Source of the DNA: Heliopora coerulea
Taxonomy: Eukaryota > Cnidaria > Anthozoa > Scleralcyonacea > Helioporidae
Direction: 5' to 3'
NCBI GenBank assembly: GCA_030142905.1
Contig: JASJOG010000079.1
Span: forward strand, 1,445,966-1,509,965
DNA: 64,000 nucleotides
Numbering within the stretch: position 1 is the first letter of the stretch; each line of letters opens with the position of its first letter. This document shows positions 48,581 through 61,297 of this stretch, in pieces. Under the pieces are notes generated by a model that had not been told where the DNA came from, did not search any database, and saw only the letters and a program-made list of their open reading frames with translations. The translations under genes were made by a program, and so were the position numbers.

Positions 48581-49976
48581 TTACTGCCACTGGTGGTTAT
48601 TACTTCGGAGTTCGTAGTTTCCATTATTGTTTATCTCAAACATGTTCGTTCTGCTTTTCGGGTTTATATTTTTTCTTAATTCGCACATGTATATACTTTT
48701 TTGGTATATCCTTCTTTCTTTCAGTTGCTGCATGTTTAACTCTTTCAATACATCATTAGACCTGACTTCATACAGTCGAACTGTAACTGTCCTAGCTGCT
48801 CTGTTTTGCATTTTTTCTACTTTGTATAGGAGATAATCACTACAATTTTCCCAAAGAGGACTTCAGTAGACAAGGTGTGGTAGAATCACAGCATCATATC
48901 TGTTAATTAATGTATACTTTGGCACCAAGAAACCAATATCTTTAGAAACTTTAGCATGTATACCATTGATTTCCTTCTTCCATAAGAGTTGATTATCAAT
49001 GATAATTCCAAGTGATTTAGACTGTTTAACACTTTTGATACCAGTGCCACCCAATTTAATTTCAGGAGACCTTTCGATATTAGTTAACTTTTGCCTTGAA
49101 CCAAAACCATATCTCCTGTTTTGTCCTTATTTAGTGTAAGGTTATTTGCCATTACCCACTGATGTACATTCTTGAAGTCAGTATTTAATCTTTTAACTTC
49201 TGTTATTGATTTGCTTCTTGTGGATACAACATACTTGTGGAAGAGCATGTAGGGTAATTTGGCAAATCATTAACATAAAGAAAAAAGTAATCGTCCCAAC
49301 GTAGAACCTTGTGGTTCTCCACATTTTATGCTGGTCTGCTTAGATTGTACATGATCAACTTTGCCCACTTGGACTCTATTTGTAAAGCAACACCTGAACT
49401 ACTTCAAGGAATGCTCAGTGAAGCAGTAGAGCTTCATTTTCATCAACAGGATACTGTGGGCAGTAGAATCAAAGGCTATCTAAGATTCAGGAAAATTACT
49501 CCCTTTAAATCCCCTTAGTCCATGTTTATCAACCACTTATTAGTAATACTAAGAATTAGTAAGAAGGGCTGCTTGAGTTGTTTTCTTTTAAAACGTACCT
49601 GTTGAGAAGAGAGTATGTTGTTAGCTTCCAGATATTTAAACAATTGTTTAGAGACCAGTTTTTCAAAAACCTTGACCATTGTAGAGAAAACAGAAGTAGA
49701 CCTATAATTGTTGCAATCTGCTTTATCACCTCATTTATATATGGGTGAAATAATTGCTACTTTTAAATCATCAGGTAAAATACCTGTTGAAATAGAGTGA
49801 TTGAAAATTGCCGCAAACGATGGTGCTATAATGTCAGCTGAATCTCTTAACAGCTTTAACGGAATTTTATTATGCCCTGCTGCCCCACAAATTCGATTGG
49901 CTGAAACAAGACATCCGCCTGTTGCAACCAATCTGATAATATACAACATCACCCGTCTGAAATTTTTGATAAACAC
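48581..49976 (-). pseudogene. LINE (Jockey/CR1-like) RT fragment
   Basis: The minus frame 49731-49976 reads GAAGHNKIPLKLLRDSADII, then AAIFNHSISTGILPDDLKVA, the fingers of a LINE RT; 48863-49054 gives SKSLGIIIDNQLLWKKEI (thumb); 48581-48811 gives the C-terminal MQNRAARTVTVRLY block. The palm in between is frame-broken. Not the same family as the LINE at 38639. Confidence 0.75.
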
Positions 49977-50109
49977 CTTAAAATATCATCTACTTGTGTA
50001 TGCTATCCGTCCGCTCTTTCATCCATGATCAGATTTAAAAAATCACTTCAAACTGCTTAGCGACAAGTCATATTAAAGGCTGTTTTCCACTAGATGAATT
50101 TCCCTAGTG

Positions 50110-50240
50110 AAAAATTTAACAATTTCTAACAGTAAACAACTGCCGTCTTTTAAATTACAGAGACTTTCCGAAAGAGTTGTCGGTATGACGTCACTACATC
50201 AAGTGAGTGCAGAATAGCCTTAACCATCTCGCTCCTTTGT
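50110..50240. repeat. right member of an inverted pair around LINE fragment
   Basis: Inverse of 48360-48490, with GAGCGAGATGGTTAAGG-type flank shared on the complementary strand. Confidence 0.5.
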
Positions 50241-50249
50241 CACTTGTTC

Positions 50250-53200
50250 TGCCGGAGAACTTGAGGCAAATATTTCCCGCACAAACCTCGCTGTCGGTTT
50301 ATAAATACCTATTATGGACCGGTAAGTTATTATGGACGGGAAAATTTCTTAACTGATTTGAATACAAATAGAAGAGAGCCAAAATTCTGAAAAAACCTTC
50401 GTTGGAACTCTACTGCTGTTTTTTTCCAAAGGTATTTACATAATAGTAAGGAAATTATGGGTCAAATTCGCATGAAAATACATTCAATTAAGAACACAGA
50501 AAACAAAGTATAGGGGAACGTTTAACGGGGAATTTCGAAGAGGAGTATGACATTAACAAAAAGGCGTATGATATTATTCTTATCAACCTACTTATCAACC
50601 TAGAATTTTTGTTGTGGCTAAAACGCTGGGCAGCTGTAGCCATATAGTTAGCGTTGCGATCTTGATTGACTTTATGTTTGACACCAATACGTCATCATCG
50701 TACAATATTCGTATCACCATCGAGAGATGCTTGTGCCGGCGTCTTCGTTGTATGTGAAGGTCTACTGTTCGTCGTACTGAATATCGATGTTAAGGAGTTT
50801 TTTTAATTCAAGACATTTTCGTTGAACCTTGCCTATTTTATATGGCTCATGTTGCTCATTTGAAAGGTGAGCTATAATCAAACCTCTTTGAGTTAACACT
50901 GTAAGAAACCACCGTTCGAAAACAAACTGAAAGTACTTATACGTAGCCTGCGTACTCATAAACAAACAAAACTTTTGAAACTCTAAGAAATCTCTGGATC
51001 AGAGAGCAAATAAAGTGGTCATACTTTAGCCATGTTTACAATCTCATATCTCTTGTCCTCGAAATAGGTTTTTTCGGGTTTTAAATAGCAACAAATACTT
51101 TAAATGAGTGTAATGATTGAAGAATATCGAACAATAATCAGGTGCCGCAATATATTTTTGACAAACTTGACCTTTTAAAAAAGGTTTGAACTGGCGATTT
51201 TGGAATACAATGATGTTTATTTATTTTATGCTTATTTTGCTTTCCAACATTAAAAATAATGTTAAACAACAAAAAAGGACAATGGAAATTATGTTTTTTC
51301 TTCTTTATCAAATTATAACAATGTAATTGTTTGGCAATGTCAGTGACTGAATTTTATTCGTAAGCCCAGTTAAGATATTTGTAAGTGGAATTCGTCTGAT
51401 TTAAACAGTATTTTATTAAATGCTAGTTGCTGTATAGTTGTATAAAAGGCTCTGTAATTAAAGAATGACTTTTTACTGTATTTTTAACAGATGTTCACAG
51501 AATGATATGAATTTGTGCAAAAAACATATGCTTTAACTAATAGTGAATCATTAACAGCTAGATTGTTCATAACATGTGATGATGGTTTCATGTTTGTCAC
51601 AAAATACATTTATTAATTAACTTTGTGAAAACGTAAGTAAAGCTCAAGCAATTTTAGGTAGTGTTTACAAACTTCATATTCCCGTATCGGATATATTTTT
51701 TGGTATATTTGTATATGTTGGGACCAGTTGTGGAATAGGTAGAATATTCTTTCTGCTGATAAACTGAGTATCTTAAACCCCAATGTGGCATAATTTACAC
51801 GTCCCATATGAGTTTCCAACAAGAATGCACTTGTTGGTCATTTGAAAAAAACACTGTAAAAAGTACTTGAAGTAATCTTAAAGTTGTTAAGTAGCAACAG
51901 TATGCGTTTTTTAGTGAAGTACTCTCCCAGTTTGAAATGTCTAGCGACGTTACTGCTTAGACCCTGCAATCCTGCTCAATACCGTTTCTTTGGATGATAC
52001 AAACTGGAATCCTCTTAAACTGTTTGGGCAACTTCTTGATCATTGAAAAATTATACATGATGAAATAGACGAAATTATGTTGGGAAGTGAAGTATAGACT
52101 CAGAGTGATCCTGTGACATGTACCACTTGACTATCATTTCAACAAAAAATTTTTAAAGACTTGTTGATGTACAATGTTAATTCCCTAGGAAAAATAAGAT
52201 TGGTTTTATGGAGTAGAGTGCAATTAAAGAGGATGATCACTTAGATATATGCTAGTATGGTTGGAAAATACCCCCACATTTGATGTTTGTAAAGATGATG
52301 AAGTTACGGCATTCGTTGACAAAATCATTACATGTCACAAACCACGTGACAGGCTTATTGTAAGTTTTACAACCAAATTCGTCGACAGAAAAAGAACTGA
52401 TACCAACACAGTTAGTACTGTCTTTTAGCAGATTATATACTGCTTAATTGTTATTTCTTTGTTATGCTTTTTAGGGAGGGGCCAATTTACAGTACCGAGA
52501 AAGTACCAATAACAGTAACAAATTCTGATCGGAATGAAATCCTGACTTTTTATTTCTTCCTGACTGTACAACAAGTTAACTCAAGGCTGTATACCTTAAG
52601 ACATGTATCAGTTTGTTAAAAGCGAGAGATTAAAAACTTTATTTCAATACTTTCTTACACGAACTATGTTCATTCGTTAGCTCATTTCAACATAAACTGA
52701 CATTAATATATATTTTTGTGTTTGAGGATGTAAGAAACCTAACTAATTGCGATTAATAAAACCATCTTTTACTGTACCATGGAGCTTCTTTATGCTGAAC
52801 ATACCTAAACATACATCCTAAAAACGGAACTTAATTAATTGTCCTCAGTTAACAATGCAATCTGCGTACTTTCTATTTGCTGTAAACAAAATCCCACCAA
52901 TACACGTCTAGAGACATTCGATGATGAATTTTAAGATTGATTATGGTGCTCATACGGAAGGTTTCAAGTCATTGACATCTTATGGAAATTTTACTTCTGA
53001 TGAAAGTCGTATAAAGATTTAAGTATCCATACAGACAGTATTTGGTGCTGTCAATTTATCTTGATTCAATTTAACAAGTTGTTTTATCAAGTTCCTCAAT
53101 ATTTTTTCTTCATTTTTTACTTATGCGAAATTCTCATCACCGTAATTGTGATTACCTATGGTGCTTATATATCATAAATACCACATACTGAAGTTAGACA

Positions 53201-53690
53201 TGATTTCAGGTTATTCACAGTTTCGACGATATTGAACAGGGACTTCATCGATGCTTCACTATCAAGTTAGCATAGTGTTAAACACAAGTACGCAATGCGT
53301 ATCTATTTTTCTTTCTGTCTTTTAGTGACCTTGGGGAAACGAAAAAACAATGTTGAGAGAAAACTGAGGCAAAGTTATCCCGGTATAAATTAGCAAATTC
53401 AGAACATTGTATACAGCATAGTTCTGAGTACAAGTCAACATTGTTTCTTGGGTGGGTAAACGAAGAACAATGGAGTAGTCAGGATTTTCCTTTGGGGAGG
53501 CATCGCCCGACCACGATGGACCAACAACTGATGACAAAGATCGGTAAATTGATCGGTAAATTGATCGTCATTTTATGCTTGTCCCCTCGCCCACCGCGCG
53601 AAGCGCAGTGCGAGGGTACTAACCTTGACGTGCGTGGCGTCCATTTACACGCGGGGTGACTAGGGAGAAAAGTTTTTGCAGTTTTTGAAT
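50250..53690. other. no supported gene
   Basis: AT-rich. Two minus frames may be exon-like: 50762-50965, where a CTTACAG acceptor-like site precedes LTQRGLIIAHLSNEQHEPYK and a stop, and 51613-51822. Neither is recognised and no splice partner is established. The GC-rich patch at 53580-53660 (CGCGCGAAGCGCAGTGCG) is a local palindrome-like sequence. Confidence 0.4.
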
Positions 53691-53704
53691 AATTTATGTC
53701 GGTA

Positions 53705-54835
53705 TATATACATATATAGGTATATATTAAAGCATTGCGGTCACTCAAGTATGCCGTGTGTAAGCTTGGGGACTGGTATGTTGTTGACCAAACCTTACTT
53801 AGGTTACTTAGATCCGTATTGAAGCAAATCGATTTGGTCTCGTTCTTTTTTCCCTTATGTGGATTTCTAGCAAGTTGTTTACATCATTTGAACACTGAAG
53901 CCAGTAAATGATTTAAGACCGGCAAACAAAATGGCTTTCTTGGTGCTTGCGGCTGGTTCCACTTTTGCAGGACATCTTGATTACAGGATAATTTATGACT
54001 TGCAAGAACAGTTCTAAAACTCAGCTCTTTGGAATATGCATTCGCCAAATGTTCACATTATGGAGCAACGCTTTGACTTGAACAAAGACGTTACGGGAAC
54101 TCGTACGTTGCCGGGACATTTGCTAAGCGACTGAATGTAAACGATATTCTTTGCTGTAGTTGAATCGATGTTGATTTGTATGAATGGAGACTTTTCACGT
54201 TCTGGTAATCACTTACCTGAGCTACACAATCGCAGGTACGTCTGAATCGAGTAGCTGAAACACGCTGAAAAACTACTTATCGTTGTAGATCATACTATCC
54301 TTCGGCGAAAATGTTGTCTGCTTCAGACTTTCTCACTTCTCGGGTGGCTTGTGGATGATTACCTTTACCTTGTTCGACCAGTAATGCTTTCATCAGGAAT
54401 TTAACACCTCGCAAGAAATTTGAAAGTATAAAGCCGTGTTCTTTCTGTAAATTCACTGTTGAACTCTTTGTGTTGAGGTGACGATGAACGCTTCGTTGAA
54501 ATTACGTAAAAGTTGAAGGATCGTATGCTACCCCATTTTTCTGTTTTACGAAAGTTTTACAGTGGGAAAAAGTACGTCTTTTACTTTCCTCTACTCCTTC
54601 TTTTTTTAACAAAACTTGCAGAAGGTTTGCTTGTCGTATTTTGTTGTATGTTTTGTATTTTCCGATTTTTGGTCAGCAATAAAAATGCAAAACTCTCATG
54701 TTTTCTTTGTTTATTTCCTCGGTTTCGTAATTCGTTTCATCTTCGTTACCAAGGTCTTTTACCTCCGGATGAATACTTAGTATAAATCATCATAGCACTT
54801 CTACTAGAAATTTTTAATTAACTTTAAGATAATGT
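53705..54835 (-). pseudogene. Crypton/ZMYM2-like (DUF3504-type) fragment, inverted copy 1
   Basis: Read on the minus strand: EVKDLGNEDETNYETEEINK, later FQRSVHRHLNTKSSTVNLQ and GKGNHPQATREVRKSEADN. This order resembles the N-terminal and core region of ZMYM2/QRICH1/KIAA1958-like proteins, related to Crypton tyrosine recombinases. Frameshifts break it. An inverted, about 85-90% similar copy lies at 59950-60935. Confidence 0.5.
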
Positions 54836-54946
54836 AGGATTTATCAATTTTTTAATACAAAAAATATCAAAAAATTTTTTTTCAATTATAAGCTGACCGT
54901 AATGCTGGTATCCGACCGGTAACCTATGAGAATGCTTTGCTTTTAA

Positions 54947-56107
54947 CCCTATTTAACATGGCATATCGGTATGCCCTTATTTCACATGGGGGGGGGGCTT
55001 TTTTGGCCCCCCCTAATTATTTTGAGAACGGGAAATGGGAAATGCATGAAACTTTGGGATATGTTAGAAAAATATATTACTAGTCAAAAAACATCAAAAT
55101 ATCTACAAAAAATTTTTTTCAAGTGTCTTTGCTGGGGGTCTGTTCATGTCTATATGTGGAATTTTTCAATACATTCATTACATACGTAGCTTGCATGCTT
55201 TGTTCATATTGTTCTTTGACAAGATGGACAACAATGCTTAGATTTGCCAAGTTTGTTCTTTTGTTCCTTGTAATGAGGCTTTCCCTTCAACTGTTTGATG
55301 CAGTAAAAGCATCTTTTTCGATCACTTGGAGCTTCAAGTGCTGCTGGTTGTTCGACGTACTGTCACTTGTTGTAACTTTTGTAACTTTTCACACCTTTTT
55401 CAATACCTCAGATAAGTAGGGTTTCTAATCTGTTTTACACTTCTTTCTATACATCAAAATATCAATAATGGATTCAACTAACACTTTCATACAAAAGGGA
55501 AGCTTTGAAGATTTGTATAAAAGAAACGTTTTGCCTGTGATTTGTATTCCACTAATTACTAATTACAGAATACGTGAAAGTAACTCATTGTGTTTACTCC
55601 CGAGACTGCATTTTCCAGTTGAAAAAGACAAACATAGAACTAAATTGAAGATGTAGTAATAAATCAGTGTGACAAAAAATCAAAAAAGACGTCAAAGTTT
55701 GAGAAAAACATTAGAATGTTTGAGTTCAAAAAATAACAGCCGGAATTGAATTTTACCCGCTGAAAAAAAATAAAAATGATGATTGCGCATTCAAATTTGT
55801 CTTAGACCTAAGATGTAATTGGCAGGCAAAAAAAATTCAACATTATTGTCCAAAAAATCTAATCAGACAAAAATAAAACCAAAGATTGTAAAACCGCAAA
55901 AAGTGATTTTTCACCCCCTGGCGACAAAAGTGGAATTACCCCCGGAAAACGTGAAAAATTTTAAAACTTATTTACAGCAAAATAACCGCAATAAAAAAAT
56001 ATTAAAAGTCACAAAATTTCAGCCGAATTGGACAAACGGTTCAAATTTTATGGAACAAAGTATAGGTGGGGGGGCCAAAAAAGCCCCCCCCCCCATGTGA
56101 AATAGGG
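54947..56107. mobile_element. piggyBac-type non-autonomous element, TTAA flanked
   Basis: 1161 bp bounded by TTAA on both sides (54943-54946 and 56108-56111). The right end inverts to CCCTATTTCACATGGGGGGG; the left end is CCCTATTTAACATGG followed by a second CCCTTATTTCACATGGGGGG. Both subtermini contain GGGGGCCAAAAAAGCCCCC-type sequence. TTAA duplication and CCCT ends are diagnostic of piggyBac. A transposase C-terminal remnant lies inside (55180-55345). Confidence 0.8.
55180..55345 (-). pseudogene. piggyBac transposase C-terminal cysteine-rich domain remnant
   Basis: The minus strand reads EAPSDRKRCFYCIKQLKGKP, then GKSKHCCPSCQRTI, a stop, and KHASYVC. The CxxC ... CxxC ... H pattern is that of the C-terminal zinc-binding domain of piggyBac transposases. 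The catalytic domain is missing, so the element is an internal-deletion derivative. Confidence 0.6.
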
Positions 56108-56822
56108 TTAAGACGGAAAGTGTTGCCATCAACTAAAATGTCTTTCTTCAAAGTGAAAAAAAATTATAAGTTTCATCCATAAACGACACGAAATACGTCA
56201 AGATCGCAACTAATACAGGGTCTCGATACGAACATCCATTGTTTAGCAGTAGAATTGTCAGGATGGATCCCATTATTTACGAAACTGTTAAAGGTTATTC
56301 TCTCCAAACGTTTTGTAATAATAAAACAGAGTCAAACTTTTAAACGTAAATATGACGACGAACAGTTTAAATATAAAAGAATTTCCAGTTTGGGTTGTTA
56401 ATATTCGTGTGCAAATGTCGTGTTTTTCTTATACTGCATATCCTCTTCCAGTTATAGTAAGGGGGATTTGTCTTTTTGACAATTTTGAAAAATTATTAAT
56501 GTTACTTGGACTCTCGAGAGATATATTGGAAGTGTGGACGAGGGTTTGTTGCGTGCACGTATTTCTGGTTGCTGCCTGTGAGTTTGTTATTCATATGTGA
56601 CAGAATACCAATCTTTTATTCGTAATTTTCTACTTTTCATTTTGTGCAAGGTTTGTTATATTTTAATATGATCACTGTGAGCTTCGTTCTAATAGAGGCT
56701 TTCGAGTTAAAGAGCCAATACATCTTTAATCTAATTGGATGCTATATCCCACAGAGGTACAACATCTGTGGTGGAAAACGGAGCGGGGAGTTATATAAAG
56801 AAACTGGATGAATACTACCACT

Positions 56823-57311
56823 CAGTAGCGTAGGAACTAGGGGGGCCACAGGGGGTGCGATGTCGTTCGGAATACCTTAAAAAGAGATATGATGACACTA
56901 TGCAAAGTCTTTTCCAAATTTTTTTCATCGTATGTACTTGCATTTCAAAATTAGAACAGAAAATATTTATAAATCTAATGCACTGCACAGTTTTAATAAT
57001 GGTTGATACTTAACTGTAATTTAAAATTGCACAGAGATAAATGTACTGTCACTTTTAGTGTCCTTCAGAAGGGTTATAAAAGCCACGACATTTTATAATT
57101 GTATTTAGTCTTTTATTTCATAAATTAGTAATCCACTATAACATTCCTTTCTCCTGAATGCTAAATGTGCATTACCATAGATGTAAAATTGTAAGTATTG
57201 TCCCAGCCTTATCAACAGTATAGGAGATGAAAACATTTACGTTAAAACGGCCACCATGAACTAAAATTTAGTTCCCAGGCCCCATAAGCTCAACTAGCTT
57301 CCTATGCCACT
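56823..57311. mobile_element. hAT-type MITE, eroded ends
   Basis: CAGTAGCGTAGGAACTAGGG with GGGGCC, and a right end inverting to TAGTGGCATAGGAAGCTAG then GGGGCC. About 490 bp, non-coding. Confidence 0.5.
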
Positions 57312-57319
57312 ACTACAAG

Positions 57320-58700
57320 TAGGAATTCCGTGAGTATTGATTTTTTCTCATATTCCTTGTCTGATTCGTTTGTCTATTACTTCTCTGGTGAGCAATAAGC
57401 TACTTATAAATGAGTTAGGTCTTTTAGCTGTGGCTATACTTCTACCAGTAAGAAAACTCCTTTTCATTTCCTGAGAATTGCTACAGCTCTCGTATTAGTA
57501 ACAAAACAGTTAGCGTTGGTTTGTTTTCGTACCATTACATTTTCTTCGTATTTATTGAGGTCACCTTAAAACCGAGTAAAGCATATGATGGTCGAGACCA
57601 CCAAAATCATTGAAATCATTGCCAACCCGGTATAAAAGAAAGAAAATATTTCACGGAACTTTAGTAATGTTTAGAATGGCCACAATATTCAACAATTCGA
57701 GTATTTTATTCCAATCAATTAGTATCAAGAAACAAACCGATTTCACGTTCTCTTGGCAACTACACGAAAAACTAAATGAAACCGTATATTTACCGTTAAA
57801 TGGACGTATTCGAGAAAGTTATCAAAGCCAACCCGAAATTTCCTTTAAATAATTAATTATAGGTATAAACCCAACAACCTGAACTGGGTTCTACATAAGA
57901 CATTGTATTAACATGACGTTAGACATGTTCTCTTGCGTAAGATTCACCCAAGATAACAGGAAGTAAACACTACATACCAATTCATTACTTACCCGGATTG
58001 GTGGAGTTGAAGCGTTTTCATGTGACTTTCACCAGTTGCAAATCTTTCACAGACTGTGAGAAACAATGCGTCCGCGGTATCATTCAGCGACTTCACAAAA
58101 GATAAAGAGAACTGGACAGGGTGCAGCAGCATATGCTACGACAATAACTGAAAAAAACATGGAACGTAAACATAGGTTAAAATTCGAGCCAAGTTTACAC
58201 ATTCATCTATAACTTGTATTCAATAACATATTAACCCTTTTCGGCCCGAATACGAGTTCTCAATTTTTCTACGGCTAAGGTCAGACGATTTCTCGTCAAG
58301 GGGCGTGTCTCAGATCAGAAAGATTTAATGTTGAAAAAAAAAGAAAAAATTACACAACTTATGAAGTATTACACAACTTATTTATAGGACACAAATCATT
58401 TTAGGTACTCAATTTAAAACAACAACTCAACAATCTTTTCACAGCAATTAAGCCATGCGTTCGATCGACGTATAAACATTCCAGCTCATAATCATTTGCG
58501 GTGCGTCGTACATGACAACTTCCTGTATTTCCTAATACAATATCTCCTTCCTCCAGGAAATCTTCCTGTCAGTAAATAATAATTAGGAAATCTACTTTAT
58601 TCTAATGTGAGCAAAATACATATTAACAAAGTCAACAAAGTAAATCATGCCCTCAACCTTTGTTCGTCCATTGATAGTTTAGGAGTATTCGATAGAGCAT
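57320..58700. other. no supported gene or repeat
   Basis: Nothing recognisable; the one plus frame of 80 codons (57610-57852) has no known motif. Confidence 0.4.
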
Positions 58701-58725
58701 TATAGCTTTACATTCGACCGCTAGC

Positions 58726-58931
58726 TGTTAAGTTAGTAATTTTAGAAGAATGAAAATGTCGAGTGTTTAGATATTTTCTAAGACCCAACCGGGACCTTCG
58801 CGAGGCCGTGGGTTCGATTCCCAGCCGGATGACCCAAAGTTGTATTTTTTGCAACAGGTCCCGGTTGGGTCTAAGAAAATATCTAGGCACTCGAGATTTC
58901 CATCCTTCTAAAATGATCAACTTAACAGTTT
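58726..58931. repeat. palindrome with tRNA-like B-box
   Basis: Arms of about 75 bp (58726-58798, 58856-58931) mirror each other, including TAGATATTTTCTAAGACCCA and its inverse. The spacer holds GTGGGTTCGATTCCCAGCC, a T-arm/B-box. Same SINE-like family as the segment at 9757-9830. Confidence 0.65.
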
Positions 58932-59935
58932 AGGTGGTTTGACCAAACGTTCCGATCTAGTCGTATTTCCAGTCTTTGGTTTTGCCGTCTGATGTGCTTC
59001 TGTCTCTCCATTTGGATGTTCTGGAGACGGTTTCTGGTGCACGGGTTTTTCTTTTGCGCTTTTCACAGCCTCGTTATTAGAACAGCTAGGTAAATAGGAA
59101 GCTAGGAATTTCCTATTCCTTTGGATCGTTCTTTTCAGTGTATTAACCATGTAGGATCTAGGGGTATCAGCACTTTCTGTGACGGTTACGGGAACTTTAA
59201 GGTCTCTTACTCACACTGTTGTTCCTACTGGTATCTCTGGTAGTTCTCTTACTCCACGATGAGAATCGAAGAGATTTCCTGCTTTTGTTTCCTGACCTCT
59301 TCTTCTTCTTCTTCTCTGAATTTAGGTAAATCAGGCCAGTTTGGCTTTAGCTCAGATTCCGCGACTGGTAGTTTGGATCTTAACGTCCGACCAAATAACA
59401 ATTCTGCAGGACTGTATCCATTGGCAAGGGGTGTCGAACGATAGGATAATAGTGCTTTTTCAGGATCGCCTTCGTTTTTCAGAAGATTCTTGGTCGTCTG
59501 AACTGATCTTTCAGCCTCTCCATTTGATTGCAGGTAGATCGGACTGCTAGTTACACTCTCAAATCTCAAATCTTTAGCAAAGTTCATAAACCCCGTTGAA
59601 CTATATTGCAGACCATTAAAAGATCTGAGAATTTGCAGAACTCCATGTCTCGCAAAGATCGACGTTAACGTCGGATAATCTCCAGGGATGACTGATAAGA
59701 CTGAAGATAGGTTACTTCAATATATCGACTGAAGTAATCCACTACTATCAAGTGAGTACGACCTTTGATCTTATATAAGTCAGTTCCTACAATCTGCCAA
59801 GGTCTTTCAGGGACTATTGCTGGTATGAGAGGTTCGGATCGAATTTGTCTTTGTTCGGCAGATTTTCGACACCCATGAATCACATCTTCAATTTGCTGAC
59901 TTAAATTGGGTTACCATTCTGGTGCTTTGGCGCTA
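58917..59935 (-). pseudogene. Ty3/gypsy integrase fragment
   Basis: On the minus strand: IVPERPWQIVGTDLYKIKG and VVDYFSRYIEV (catalytic core with the first Asp), RSFNGLQYSS where SDNG is expected (second catalytic Asp lost), QSNGEAERSVQTTKNLLK (the catalytic Glu), then STPLANGYSPAELLFGR and a charged C-terminal tail. There is a frameshift near 59650. A 3' pol fragment without LTRs. It lies between the Crypton-like copies. Confidence 0.8.
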
Positions 59936-59949
59936 GCACAGCATTTAGT

Positions 59950-60927
59950 AATCCCTTAATCTCAAAGTTAATTACAAATTTTCTAGTATAAGTGCTATGA
60001 TAAAGATTTATGCTAAGTATTCATCCGGAGGTAAAAGAATTTTGTAACGAAGATGAAACGAATTATGAAACCGACAAAATAAACAAAGAAAACATGAAAG
60101 AGTTCTGCATTTTTATTGCTGACAAAAAATCGGAAAATACAAAACATATAAAACAACACCACAAGCAAACCTTGTGTAAGTTTTTTTCTAGAAGAGAACA
60201 AGTAAAGAGAAGTGAAATACAAACTTTTCCCACAGTAACACCTTGGTAAAAGAGAAAAATGGAGTAGCGCACAAACCTTCAATTCTTACGTATTTTCAAC
60301 GAAGCGTTCAGCGGCACCTCAACGCAAAAGGTTTAACGGTAAATTTACGGAAAGAAGACGGTTTTAAACTTTTAAACTTTTTTAAGAGGTGTTAAAATCC
60401 TGATGATAGCATTGCTGGTCGAGGGTGGTGAAGGTTCACAAACTACCCTAGAAGTGAGAAAGACTGAAGCGGACAACATTTTTGCCGGACAACATTGTAT
60501 GATCTACAAAGATAAGTAACTTTTCAGCGTGTTTCGTGGTGGCTGTTTGCCTTTTATTCTTGTTTACAAGCCATAAACAGATTCCAATGTCTTCAGTGGA
60601 GCGACATTTTACAGGGAAAACGAACAAGAAAAAGGCAATGGAATCCTTGCGTGGAAAGCGGTGAAATGATCCGAAGACTGTCAGCCCAGGACAACTCTTC
60701 GGGACGCTTAGTATTTTATCCCACTTCTTGAACAAATCGCAGTGAACGCAATCCAGATATGTATTACAAAACATTCAAAAGCCATAGTCCTAATAAACCA
60801 GTATTCAAATGGCGTAAACAACTTGATAGAAATTCACACAAGGGAAAAAAGAACGAGACGAAATCGATTTGCTTAGTCCCCGAGCTTGCACACGGCATAC
60901 TTGAGTGACCGAATCCTTAAATAAATA

Positions 60928-60935
<8 letters not shown>
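59950..60935 (+). pseudogene. Crypton/ZMYM2-like (DUF3504-type) fragment, inverted copy 2
   Basis: The plus strand reads EVKEFCNEDETNYETDKINK in one frame (60010-60249), then decayed frames with VRKTEADNIFAG and RTRKRQWNPCVESG corresponding to later parts of the family. Inverse of 53705-54835; the outer end meets a (TA)n tract. Confidence 0.5.

Positions 60936-60972
<37 letters not shown>
60930..60972. repeat. (TA)n microsatellite
   Basis: About 21 TA units at the outer edge of the Crypton-like copy. Confidence 0.95.
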
Positions 60973-60974
<2 letters not shown>

Positions 60975-61068
60975 ACTTGGATATGTCCACTAGATATCAA
61001 CAGTGCTCAACACAAGTCGTGGAGCTACGTATTTTACGTTTAATGGAAATTTAATAAAAATATAAAAA

Positions 61069-61107
61069 CTGTAACTCGAGTTTCACGCTGCACGGCCATC
61101 CTCAGAC
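61069..61107 (-). ncRNA. hammerhead-ribozyme-like motif 3' of a Penelope-like element
   Basis: On the minus strand: GT, CTGAGGA, TGGCCGTGCAGCGT, GAAA, CTCGAGTT, ACAG. Both core boxes are intact and stem III ACT/AGT is self-complementary with a CG loop. Stem I is short (GT/AC) and stem II weak (GC/GC). It lies about 190 bp 3' of the GIY-YIG frame on the same strand, where Penelope-like terminal repeats place their ribozymes. Confidence 0.5.
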
Positions 61108-61297
61108 TAAAAGTTAAAGTTATTTACAGTGATATATATATAAGCAAATCAATTAAAAAATTAATATGGAATATACTACATAAAATATGAACCTGTAGAT
61201 AAAATTACCGATTTACATAAGAATTTTGCTGCATGCCTACACTTCGTTACTAGTTCGGATCTTTTGTTCAATAAAAAGCGTTTATCTGCATTTAAAA

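Noticed and set aside
55819..56100. 93-codon Lys-rich plus frame at the right end of the piggyBac element
   Set aside because: Ends in the terminal poly-G/C repeat and matches no transposase segment; the recognisable transposase remnant is on the opposite strand.
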